Below, piece after piece: positions 1 to 5,766 of a DNA stretch of 5,766 nucleotides. This DNA comes from an uncultured Sphingobium sp. Its GTDB lineage: Bacteria; Pseudomonadota; Alphaproteobacteria; Sphingomonadales; Sphingomonadaceae. The notes below the pieces were generated by a model, which saw only the letters and a list, made by a program, of their open reading frames with translations, had not been told where the DNA came from and did not search any database. The DNA is taken from contig CAJYHD010000827.1 in the NCBI GenBank assembly GCA_913773715.1, positions 1 to 5,766 on the forward strand, written 5' to 3'. Both the position numbers and the translations under genes were made by a program. Within the stretch, counting starts at the first letter, position 1. Each line of letters opens with the position of its first letter.

Positions 1-746
1 CGGATGAACTGGCTCAAGAAGCCGAAGCAGGCCGTCGTGCGACCGGGATTGTGGTCGATGCCGCGCACCAGTCGTCGCAAGCGGTCGATACGGTCGTCGC
101 GGGCAATCAATCGCTTCACCGGGCGACCGCAAGCCTGGACAAAAACGTCACCGATGCCGTTGTGTCCACCCGCCGCGCCGAACAGACGATCAATGATCTG
201 ATCGCTGGCCTGGCAAACCTCAGCGCGAATACCGTGACGGTCGAAAGCGTCGTGGCATCTGTGTCTGGGATCGCCGCCCGAATCAATACGCTGGCGCTCA
301 ATGCACGGATCGAAGCAGCGCGTGCCGGGGAGAGCGGCCATGGCTTTGCTGTCGTCGCCAATGAAGTGCGGCAGATGGCGGAACTCACCAGTCAGGCGAC
401 CGGATCGATCACCGCCGTTCTGCACATGATGCAGGAAAATACGCAAGCAGCGACGAATGGCATCCACATTGTACGAGACATTGTAGGCGAGATTGCCGTC
501 GGCACCGACTCCTCCCGCGAGGCTCTCGATCATCAGAGCGCGATCGCAAACGACATCCGCGCCGCGATCCTGATCAGCAAGGGCCGTATGGAAGATACTG
601 ACGCTGCCATCCGCAAGCTGGAGGGAGTGATCGGATCATCCGAACGTATGGCGCGATCGATGATCGAAGCTGCCGGCGAATTGCGCGAGCGATCCGAACG
701 GCTGCAACGTCATGCCCGCCAGTTCGCGGACACGCTGCGTACCTGA
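1..746 (+). CDS. Methyl-accepting chemotaxis protein, C-terminal signalling domain (5' partial)
   Basis: The reading frame is open from the left window edge (first full codon at base 3) to TGA at 744-746, giving about 247 residues of a longer chemoreceptor. Chemoreceptors pass ligand signals to the CheA kinase through CheW, using a long antiparallel coiled coil whose hairpin tip contacts both. The tip is clearly visible: [14 protein letters not shown] is encoded at about 291-332, followed by [12 protein letters not shown] up to about 371, close to the family consensus. The flanking sequence is Ala/Ser/Thr/Glu-rich and helical, as expected for the two coiled-coil arms. The protein ends in a basic amphipathic stretch ([14 protein letters not shown]) and lacks a C-terminal NWETF-type CheR/CheB tether. 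The sensor, HAMP and any membrane segments lie outside the window, so the stimulus and location are unknown. The family call is very secure; the in-frame ATG at 51 is internal and not a start. Confidence 0.95.
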   Translation, partial: DELAQEAEAGRRATGIVVDAAHQSSQAVDTVVAGNQSLHRATASLDKNVTDAVVSTRRAEQTINDLIAGLANLSANTVTVESVVASVSGIAARINTLALNARIEAARAGESGHGFAVVANEVRQMAELTSQATGSITAVLHMMQENTQAATNGIHIVRDIVGEIAVGTDSSREALDHQSAIANDIRAAILISKGRMEDTDAAIRKLEGVIGSSERMARSMIEAAGELRERSERLQRHARQFADTLRT

Positions 747-749
747 CAC

Positions 750-2519
750 CTATCCCTTGTAGAGCGCATCCAGCCGATCCGCGTAACGATTGCGGATCAC
801 ATGGCGGCGGATCTTCATCGAGGGTGTCATCTCCTCATTCTCTATGGAGAACGCCTCATCTGCCAGGATGAAGCGACGCACACGTTCGATGACGGACAGG
901 TCGTCGTTCACGCTATCGACGGCTTGTCTGAGCGCTGCCAGATAATCCGGGTCGCTCGAAAGCCCGATGATCGACCGACCTTTCGCTTCGGCCCACTCGC
1001 GAGTCCATTCGGTATCGGGTACGATCAGGCCGACGAGATAAGGACGACGATCGCCCTGGACCATCGCTTGTCCGATCTCGTTCTGAAGGGTCAGCATGCC
1101 CTCGACCTTCTGCGGCGAAACATTGTCGCCCTTGTCATTGACGATCAAATCTTTCTTGCGATCGGTGATGCGGATACGGCCCCGATCGTCGATTTCGCCA
1201 ATATCCCCCGTGTGGAGCCAGCCGTCCTTCAGGGCCTTTTCAGTCTCGGTCGGGTTACGCCAGTATCCGTGCATGACTAATTCGCCGCGCACCAAAATCT
1301 CGCCGTCATTCGCGATCCGTACTTCTACGCCGTCGAGCGGTGGACCGACCGTATCCATCGCAATTCCGGCGCGGGGCCGGTTACAGCTGATGATCGGACC
1401 GGCTTCTGTCTGGCCATAACCCTGAAGCAGAGTCAGGCCCATCGCCTGGAAGAACGTGCCGACATCGGGGTTAAGGGGAGCGCCGCCAGATACCAGCGCT
1501 TTCATCCCCCCGCCAAAACGCGCCCTTACCTTGGGCAGCAGCGTGCGCGCGAGCAGCGCTTTCATCGGCTTGTCGAGGATCGATCCTCTGCCCTGCTGTT
1601 CCTTCGCGGCGATGCGAATGGCCTGTCCTAGGAGATAGGCGGGGAACTTGCCCTGCTTCTCGATCGATTTGATGATGCGCGTGCGCAGCACTTCGAACAG
1701 TCGCGGGACCACGACCATGATCGTCGGGCGCGTCTCCTCGATATTGCTGGCGAGCTTTTCCAGCCCTTCCGCGTAATAGATTTGTCCGCCAAGCAGCATT
1801 GGCAGAAACTGTCCTGCGCTATGTTCATAGGCGTGCGACAGGGGAAGGAAGGAGAGGAACACCTCATCGTCCCAGCCGAAATCTTCAACCACCACCGCAG
1901 CAGCGCCTTCGACATTAGCGAGGATCGCGCCGTGATGCTGCATGACACCGCGCGGCGCACCGCCGGTGCCGCTGGTATAGATGATGCAGGCGAGATCATT
2001 GCGAGTGGCGGTGTGCGAAGAACCGACCTCCGCTGTATGAGTGGCGATCACATCATCCCAAAGATGGCAGGCGACACTGCCTTGCGCACCACGCAGCGGC
2101 TCCATACCGATCACGAAAGCGGCCTGCGACCGCACCACGGCAGGCATCAGTGCCTGCGCCAGCTTGGCAGTCGACACGATGACGGCACGCGCGCCGCTGT
2201 CGGTCAGGATATGCTGGTGATCGCGTGTCGTATTGGTCGTGTAGGTCGGAACCGTCACACAGCCCGCCGCCATGATGGCAAGGTCAGCAATGCAGAATTC
2301 CGGGCGGTTCTCGCTCACGAGCATGACCGGATCGCCGGGGCGGAGGCCATAATCCTTGAGCGCCGCCGATAGCGCCGCGACGCGGCGCGCCACCTCTGTC
2401 CAACTGATCGACGTCCATTGCCCACTCGCCTTGTGCCACAGGAACGGCGCCGCGCCCTTTTCCTGCGCACGGGTGAAGAACATTGTGACGAGGTTGGGAA
2501 AGCTTTCGATCGCCCTCAA
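750..2519 (-). CDS. Long-chain fatty acid-CoA ligase (AMP-binding enzyme)
   Basis: Acyl-adenylate-forming enzyme that activates fatty acids with ATP and CoA, giving acyl-CoA, AMP and pyrophosphate. From the start chosen here the protein is 589 residues, normal for bacterial FadD/ACSL-type ligases. Motifs in order: phosphate-binding loop YTSGTGGAPRGV (about 181-192), FLPLSHAYEH (224-233), GYGQTE (367-372), HTGD (436-439), DRKKD (453-457), and the C-terminal catalytic Lys in TPSMKIRR (about 569). I chose TTG at 2517-2519 because AGGAG precedes it by 7 nt and the protein then begins close to the FPNL motif, as relatives do. In-frame GTG at 2553-2555 and ATG at 2544-2546 would add 12 or 9 residues but lack a good ribosome site. 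The stop is TAG at 750-752. The gene lies downstream of ruvB on the same strand, but the functions are unrelated. Chain-length preference cannot be read from the sequence. Confidence 0.95.
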   Translation of the reverse strand: MRAIESFPNLVTMFFTRAQEKGAAPFLWHKASGQWTSISWTEVARRVAALSAALKDYGLRPGDPVMLVSENRPEFCIADLAIMAAGCVTVPTYTTNTTRDHQHILTDSGARAVIVSTAKLAQALMPAVVRSQAAFVIGMEPLRGAQGSVACHLWDDVIATHTAEVGSSHTATRNDLACIIYTSGTGGAPRGVMQHHGAILANVEGAAAVVVEDFGWDDEVFLSFLPLSHAYEHSAGQFLPMLLGGQIYYAEGLEKLASNIEETRPTIMVVVPRLFEVLRTRIIKSIEKQGKFPAYLLGQAIRIAAKEQQGRGSILDKPMKALLARTLLPKVRARFGGGMKALVSGGAPLNPDVGTFFQAMGLTLLQGYGQTEAGPIISCNRPRAGIAMDTVGPPLDGVEVRIANDGEILVRGELVMHGYWRNPTETEKALKDGWLHTGDIGEIDDRGRIRITDRKKDLIVNDKGDNVSPQKVEGMLTLQNEIGQAMVQGDRRPYLVGLIVPDTEWTREWAEAKGRSIIGLSSDPDYLAALRQAVDSVNDDLSVIERVRRFILADEAFSIENEEMTPSMKIRRHVIRNRYADRLDALYKG

Positions 2520-2524
2520 GGCAA

Positions 2525-2531
2525 GGCTCCT
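2525..2531 (-). promoter_or_regulatory. Ribosome binding site that decides the TTG start of the acyl-CoA ligase
   Basis: On the minus strand AGGAG (2527-2531) is followed by 7 nt and then TTG at 2517-2519. It is the best Shine-Dalgarno match near the 5' end of the gene. It falls inside the coding region if the upstream GTG (2555) or ATG (2546) is used instead, which argues for the shorter protein. Confidence 0.5.
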
Positions 2532-2584
2532 GTGATTGCGGCGCATCTGTCGCACGCCTGACCAAGCGCGAGGCTATAACTCCA

Positions 2585-2607
2585 CCATGACGTAACGGCC
2601 ATGACGT
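2585..2607. repeat. Pair of 9-nt direct repeats (CCATGACGT) in the ruvB-ligase gap
   Basis: CCATGACGT occurs at 2585-2593 and again at 2599-2607, 14 nt from start to start. Both copies lie in the short gap between the ruvB stop (2621) and the ligase start. A 10-nt perfect palindrome, TTTTGCAAAA, begins at the last base of the second copy (2607-2616). No GC-rich hairpin followed by a T-run is present, so this is not a typical intrinsic terminator. The spacing could suit a regulator of the ligase gene, but that is inference; the repeat itself is simply seen. Confidence 0.4.
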
Positions 2608-2620
2608 TTTGCAAAAAGCC

Positions 2621-3640
2621 TTAGTCGAACAGGCCGTCCTGGCTGCCGGCTGGGGGATTGAGGCCAAGATGCTTCCAGCCGGGACCATTGAGCATGCGTC
2701 CTCGCGCGGTGCGGGCGATAAGACCGAGCTGGATGAGGTAAGGTTCGATCACTTCCTCAACGGTATCGCGTGGCTCGGAAAGCCCGGCGGCCAGTGTCTC
2801 GACGCCGACCGGGCCGCCGCGATATATGTCAGCGATCATGTGAAGGTAGCGCCGATCCATCAGGTCGAGCCCCAGATGATCGACCTCCAGCCGCTGGAGC
2901 GCACCATCCGCAACCTTTGCATCGACAGTCTGTGCACCTGCGACGTTGGCGAAATCGCGCACCCGCCGCAGCAAACGTCCGGCTATGCGGGGGGTACCCC
3001 GCGATCGACGCGCGACCTCGATCGCCCCGTCGGATGTTATGGCGAGGTCGAGCAGCCGCGCTGCACGGCGTACCACTAACTCCAACTCGTCAACGCTGTA
3101 GAATTGCAACCGCACCGGAATGCCGAAGCGATCGCGCAGCGGCGTCGTCAGCAACCCCTGTCGCGTAGTCGCACCCACCAGGGTAAAGCGCGGCAATTCT
3201 ATGCGAACTGATCGCGCGGAAGGCCCCTCCCCGATCATCAGGTCGAGCGCACGATCCTCCATCGCGGGATAGAGCACTTCCTCGACAGCCGGATTGAGGC
3301 GATGAATTTCATCGACGAAAAGTACATCGCCTTCGTCGAGATTGGTCAATAACGCCGCGAGATCGCCCGACTTGGCGATCACCGGACCGGAGGTAGCCCG
3401 AAATCCGACCCCCATTTCCTTGGCGACGATTTGCGCAAGCGTCGTCTTGCCAAGGCCGGGTGGGCCAAAAAACAACACATGGTCGAGCGCGTCTCCGCGT
3501 GCCTTGGCTGCCTGAATGAAGATGCGCAGATTTTCCCGCGCCGCCTGCTGACCGATGAACTCGTCCAGCGCGCGCGGGCGTAGCGCCGCATCGACATCTT
3601 CTGGTTTACGTACTGGGGCGAGGAGGCGGTCGTCAGTCAT
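2621..3640 (-). CDS. ruvB: Holliday junction branch-migration ATPase RuvB
   Basis: Hexameric AAA+ motor that, with RuvA, pulls DNA arms through a Holliday junction during recombinational repair. It is 339 residues, the usual length. The N-terminus has the family stretch [11 protein letters not shown] (21-31). Walker A is GPPGLGKT (59-66), Walker B is VDEIH (109-113), sensor 1 is GATTR (156-160), the arginine-finger region is PLRDRFG (167-173), and sensor 2 is in [12 protein letters not shown] (around 218). The C-terminal winged-helix DNA-binding domain covers about 257-339 ([18 protein letters not shown] and onward). All catalytic motifs are intact. The ATG at 3638-3640 overlaps the end of the preceding small gene by 8 nt. 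No strong Shine-Dalgarno precedes it (the upstream sequence is GACTATTTGCGCC), so translation is probably coupled to the upstream gene. The stop is TAA at 2621-2623. Confidence 0.98.
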   Translation of the reverse strand: MTDDRLLAPVRKPEDVDAALRPRALDEFIGQQAARENLRIFIQAAKARGDALDHVLFFGPPGLGKTTLAQIVAKEMGVGFRATSGPVIAKSGDLAALLTNLDEGDVLFVDEIHRLNPAVEEVLYPAMEDRALDLMIGEGPSARSVRIELPRFTLVGATTRQGLLTTPLRDRFGIPVRLQFYSVDELELVVRRAARLLDLAITSDGAIEVARRSRGTPRIAGRLLRRVRDFANVAGAQTVDAKVADGALQRLEVDHLGLDLMDRRYLHMIADIYRGGPVGVETLAAGLSEPRDTVEEVIEPYLIQLGLIARTARGRMLNGPGWKHLGLNPPAGSQDGLFD

Positions 3641-4112
3641 GGCGCAAATAGTCTATCTTCGCGAGCGCACAGATTTCATATCCCGCATCGAGGACACGTT
3701 GCGACATCAATGAAAGATATTGAAAATTGTCTGCGCTAGCTGCAAAATGGCTGTCGGAACGCGATGTTTCCAAAATAAGCTTCATGTTGGTGTAAAAGTT
3801 GACGATCTTCGAGGCCGTATCACCTCCGAGCTCACCAATGCGTGCACCCACCCCTTCGAATAGGACAAAATAGCCATACTTGGCATCCAGTGGCATGTGC
3901 TGTTTAGTTTGTCCTGCATCTACACAATCGGCTGCGGCGGCAAATCGCATCGGGAGATGCTGCGTGCTGATGAATTCGCATAGCGCGAGAATTTCAGCGG
4001 CTAAAGCGCAGAGGATTGCTTGCTTCTGTCGTCGCCGCTCCTGCCGCTGCGACATGTACGGGAATAATCCAGCGAGACAGGCCGCCAACAAAGCCGCGAC
4101 GACTTCACTCAT
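3633..4112 (-). CDS. Unrecognised 159-residue membrane-anchored protein lying between ruvA and ruvB
   Basis: I do not recognise this as a named family with known function. An N-terminal hydrophobic segment (about 4-20, [17 protein letters not shown]) is followed at once by a strongly basic run (QRQERRRQK, 22-30), which suggests one membrane anchor with the rest in the cytoplasm. The remainder looks mostly helical. A conserved-looking middle part (about 81-115) contains [10 protein letters not shown] and [12 protein letters not shown], a style I associate with small membrane-anchored hypothetical proteins of Proteobacteria; that is memory, not a search. The ATG overlaps the ruvA stop (ATGA) and has GGAAGG 7 nt upstream, inside the 3' end of ruvA. 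Its TGA lies 8 nt inside ruvB. It is therefore built into the operon as a real translated gene. Its base composition is unlike its neighbours (216 G+C in 420 nt, 51%, by hand count), which points to acquisition. A link to recombination is only suggested by position. Confidence 0.85.
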   Translation of the reverse strand: MSEVVAALLAACLAGLFPYMSQRQERRRQKQAILCALAAEILALCEFISTQHLPMRFAAAADCVDAGQTKQHMPLDAKYGYFVLFEGVGARIGELGGDTASKIVNFYTNMKLILETSRSDSHFAASADNFQYLSLMSQRVLDAGYEICALAKIDYLRHD

Positions 4113-4717
4113 TTCGCCGCCTTCCGGAGCGCCAGCCTGACCAGCGCATCAAGGCTTGCGCCGTCGCCCAGTTCCTCTTCTGCGGCAGCGACGGCAGTGC
4201 TCGCTTCTGCCGGTTTGAAGCCGAGATTCTGGAGGGCGGAGAGTGCGTCCGCGCTGAAACTGCCGGTGGGCATTGCGACCAAGCCAAGCGCAACGCCCGG
4301 CGCGCCAGCAGGAGCGGCGCCGATCTTATCCTTCAGCTCATTGACGATGCGCTGCGCGAGCTTGGGGCCGACGCCATTAGCACGAGCGATCATCGCTTTG
4401 TCCCCCATCGCGACGGCGCGATGCAGTTCCAGCGGTTCGAGCGCGGAGAGGATGGCGAGTGCGACGCGCGATCCCACCCCCTGCACATGGGTTAGCAGGC
4501 GGAACCAATCCCGCTCCTCCGCCCGCGCAAAGCCGACGAGGCGGATCGAATCCTCGGCCACTAGCATTTCGGTGTGGATCGTGACTGCTTCCCCGACCGG
4601 ACCGAGCGCCGCCAAAGTGCGTGACGACGCACCGACGAGATAGCCGACTCCACCCACATCGATGATGGCATGATCCGTGCTGGTGCTATCCAGCCGTCCT
4701 TTCAGTTTCGCGATCAT
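4109..4717 (-). CDS. ruvA: Holliday junction DNA-binding protein RuvA
   Basis: Tetrameric protein that holds the Holliday junction in a square-planar form and loads RuvB rings on opposite arms. It is 202 residues, typical for the family. Domain I, an OB-fold, opens with the hallmark [10 protein letters not shown] and continues to about 63. Domain II carries two helix-hairpin-helix motifs, VQGVGSRVA (78-86) and NGVGPKLAQ (114-122). An Ala/Gly/Pro-rich flexible linker follows (about 134-155), then the RuvB-contacting domain III (about 157-202, [17 protein letters not shown] and onward). The ATG at 4715-4717 has AAGGGG 8 nt upstream (4726-4731). The stop overlaps the next gene as ATGA. ruvC, which often precedes ruvA in proteobacteria, is absent; a divergent gene lies upstream instead. 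ruvA is therefore probably the first gene of the transcript and may be under LexA control. Confidence 0.98.
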   Translation of the reverse strand: MIAKLKGRLDSTSTDHAIIDVGGVGYLVGASSRTLAALGPVGEAVTIHTEMLVAEDSIRLVGFARAEERDWFRLLTHVQGVGSRVALAILSALEPLELHRAVAMGDKAMIARANGVGPKLAQRIVNELKDKIGAAPAGAPGVALGLVAMPTGSFSADALSALQNLGFKPAEASTAVAAAEEELGDGASLDALVRLALRKAAK

Positions 4718-4845
4718 GCCCGCAGCCCCTTGGTCATGATCTGTTCTTTACATCCTGACGCACGATGCGCCAGCCATAAAGCGCGGCACCTTTCGCGCGT
4801 CCACGCGTAGTGCAGCGCGACGCCATACCTTGGAGGATGCCCCGC
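4718..4845. promoter_or_regulatory. Divergent control region between ruvA and the ClpP-like gene
   Basis: These 128 nt separate two genes transcribed away from each other, so promoters for both should lie here or just inside the genes. Neither can be assigned firmly. Towards ruvA, TGGACG (4798-4803, minus strand) and TTTATG (4775-4780), spaced 17 nt, form a weak -35/-10 pair. On the plus strand, TTTACA (4747-4752) resembles a -35 element, but no good -10 lies at the right distance. The ribosome site of ruvA (4726-4731) and that of the ClpP-like gene (GGAGG, 4832-4836) mark the two ends. The region encodes no RNA or protein that I can support. Confidence 0.5.
4732..4746 (+). promoter_or_regulatory. 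Candidate LexA (SOS) operator upstream of ruvA
   Basis: The sequence GGTC-N7-GTTC matches 7 of the 8 fixed bases of the alphaproteobacterial LexA direct-repeat operator GTTC-N7-GTTC (known for Caulobacter and Rhodobacter). It lies 15-29 nt upstream of the ruvA ATG, immediately before the ribosome binding site, where a bound repressor could block transcription. Recombination genes such as ruv are common SOS targets, so the location makes sense. One half-site is imperfect, and by a rough estimate such a match has about a one in ten chance of occurring somewhere in a region this size. The call is therefore tentative. Confidence 0.35.
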
Positions 4846-5421
4846 ATGTTCATGACCGCGCCGCTGCTGTCCCCCCGCGACTTCGAATTTCCCGCGATCA
4901 CCCTGTCGGGCATCGTCGACCATGGCATGTACCTGCATTTCAAGAAGTGCCTGTCGACCGCGCCGCAACAGGGGCTGGTGATCGTCGAAATCTCGACATT
5001 GGGTGGTGACCCGGAGATCGCGCGACTGATGGGAGAGGATATCCGCTTTCATTCCGACCTCTATCCAGAACGACGGCTGGTGTTCTTGGGCAAGACGGCC
5101 GTCTATTCGGCCGGAGCGACGTTCATGAGTTTCTTCGCGACGGAGAACCGATATCTGACGCGGGGCACCCGACTCATGATCCACGAGCGTCTTTTGACCA
5201 AGACGATTCAGCTTGCCGGGCCGCTATCCACCTGCATCGCAACACTGAAAGCGACACTGAACGAAATCCAGTCTTCGATTACGATCCAGAATGAAGGGTT
5301 TGCGAACCTGATTCTCGGCTCCAACGTGACCATGGAGGAGGTGTTGGAGAAGGCACCGGAGAACTGGTATCTCGAAGCCAACGAGGCGCAGGCGCGCGGG
5401 CTGATCGCGGCAGTGCTCTGA
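4846..5421 (+). CDS. ClpP-fold (peptidase S14-like) protein with an altered catalytic triad
   Basis: A ClpP/crotonase-fold protein related to the proteolytic subunit of ATP-dependent Clp protease. I chose ATG at 4846 because GGAGG (4832-4836) lies 9 nt upstream, giving 191 residues; an in-frame GTG at 4810 would add 12. The oxyanion glycines appear in ISTLGGDPEIARL (about 49-61). The nucleophile Ser is in VYSAGATFMSFF (Ser88) and the His in RLMIHE (His113). Their spacing of 25 residues is the same as Ser97-His122 in E. coli ClpP. Aligning LEKAPENWYLEANEA with the ClpP stretch TERDRFLSAPEA places Asn173 where ClpP has the catalytic Asp. There is no long propeptide or signal peptide, so it is probably cytoplasmic. 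The main housekeeping ClpP would be more canonical, so this looks like an accessory paralogue. A DUF1345-like membrane protein gene follows 38 nt later on the same strand. The fold call is firm; activity and partners are unknown. Confidence 0.85.
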   Translation: MFMTAPLLSPRDFEFPAITLSGIVDHGMYLHFKKCLSTAPQQGLVIVEISTLGGDPEIARLMGEDIRFHSDLYPERRLVFLGKTAVYSAGATFMSFFATENRYLTRGTRLMIHERLLTKTIQLAGPLSTCIATLKATLNEIQSSITIQNEGFANLILGSNVTMEEVLEKAPENWYLEANEAQARGLIAAVL

Positions 5422-5459
5422 TTGCCCTTGTCAGAAACATCATTTCAGGATGTGATCGG

Positions 5460-5766
5460 ATGATGGCACCCCGATCCTCTTTCCTGCCTTGGCGCTATGG
5501 CATATTCCTAGCCTTGCTGGCGTCGATCGCACCGCTGAGCTTGATGTGGCCCTGGCACGACGCCGTAATGGGCGGGTTCGACCTCGCGGCGCTGACGTTC
5601 ATGGCGTCGGTCGTGCCGCTCATCAGCGCGAAGCCCGCAACGATGCGGCGAAATGCGCGGGCAAACGATGCCAATCGCGAACTGATGCTGCTGCTGACGG
5701 GCGTGGTCGTGCTGGTCATACTGGTGGCGGTCGGCGCGGCGCTGAGCCAGCATGGCGGTCCGAAGG
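5460..5766 (+). CDS. Probable DUF1345 family membrane protein (3' partial)
   Basis: The frame is open from ATG at 5460 to the right edge, giving 102 residues of a longer protein. AGGA (5447-5450) precedes the ATG by 9 nt; a second ATG at 5463 would also serve. Three hydrophobic segments are visible: about 13-30 (YGIFLALLASIAPLSLMW), 37-56 (through LAALTFMASVVPLI) and 76-95 (LMLLLTGVVVLVILVAVGAAL). Between the second and third is a charged loop, MRRNARANDANRE. This layout resembles DUF1345: a short N-terminal helix, a GFDLAAL-type second helix, then an Arg/Asp-containing loop. Full members have roughly 200 residues, so about half is missing here. The protein should sit in the inner membrane; no function is established for the family. 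The 38-nt gap after the ClpP-like gene holds no terminator, so co-transcription is likely. The family call rests on pattern memory. Confidence 0.65.
   Translation, partial: MMAPRSSFLPWRYGIFLALLASIAPLSLMWPWHDAVMGGFDLAALTFMASVVPLISAKPATMRRNARANDANRELMLLLTGVVVLVILVAVGAALSQHGGPK

Noticed and set aside
1782..2372. Plus-strand open frame of 196 codons within the acyl-CoA ligase
   Set aside because: The translation is His/Arg-rich without domains and lies wholly opposite the motif-bearing ligase gene.
2607..2616. TTTTGCAAAA as a terminator for ruvB
   Set aside because: The palindrome has no loop or GC-rich stem and no following T-run in the right direction.
2609..3079. Plus-strand open frame of 156 codons across the 3' half of ruvB
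   Set aside because: It is antisense to well-conserved RuvB coding sequence, and its composition is that of a shadow frame.
4105..4495. Other open frames on both strands within ruvA
   Set aside because: They are shadows of the RuvA coding frame, which has all family motifs.
4714..4737. Seven-codon leader peptide (MTKGLRA) whose stop overlaps the ruvA ATG
   Set aside because: It has no convincing ribosome site of its own, and its codons include the ruvA Shine-Dalgarno, so the short frame is most simply chance.
4714..5184. Minus-strand open frame of 156 codons antisense to the ClpP-like gene, overlapping the ruvA start
   Set aside because: Its protein is Arg/His/Gln-rich with no recognisable motif, and the opposite strand encodes a clear ClpP-fold protein. 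Such shadows are common in GC-rich DNA. It is not ruvC.
5495..5753. Minus-strand open frames at the right end
   Set aside because: The plus strand has a continuous frame with three membrane helices and a ribosome site; the minus frames are low-complexity Arg/His/Gln or Ser/Ala sequence.

Overview
This window is chromosomal DNA from a GC-rich bacterium, most likely an alphaproteobacterium of the Sphingomonadales type. That placement is inferred from the style of the RuvA/RuvB, acyl-CoA ligase and ClpP-like proteins; no marker gene proves it. There are seven genes. Two are cut by the window edges, and almost every base is coding. I see no RNA genes, insertion sequences, CRISPR arrays or phage genes.

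Layout, left to right. (1) Bases 1-746 (+) are the C-terminal signalling part of a methyl-accepting chemotaxis protein. (2) Bases 750-2519 (-) encode a long-chain fatty acid-CoA ligase that converges on the chemoreceptor with only 3 nt between the two stop codons. (3) Bases 2621-4717 (-) form a tightly overlapping three-gene unit: ruvA, an unrecognised small membrane-anchored protein, then ruvB. (4) On the other side of a 128-nt divergent control region, a ClpP-fold protease-like gene (4846-5421, +) is followed by the start of a DUF1345-like membrane protein (5460 to the window end).

RuvA and RuvB together drive branch migration of Holliday junctions. Their partner resolvase gene ruvC is not next to them here. 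A near-match to the alphaproteobacterial LexA operator (GTTC-N7-GTTC, 7 of 8 bases) lies just upstream of ruvA, which would fit SOS control.

The most unusual point is the gene between ruvA and ruvB. It overlaps ruvA by 4 nt and ruvB by 8 nt, so it is fully integrated into the operon. Yet its GC content is about 51% by hand count, against roughly 63-75% in samples of its neighbours, and it resembles no recombination protein I know. The second is the ClpP-like protein: it keeps the Ser and His at exactly the ClpP spacing but appears to have Asn where ClpP has the catalytic Asp.
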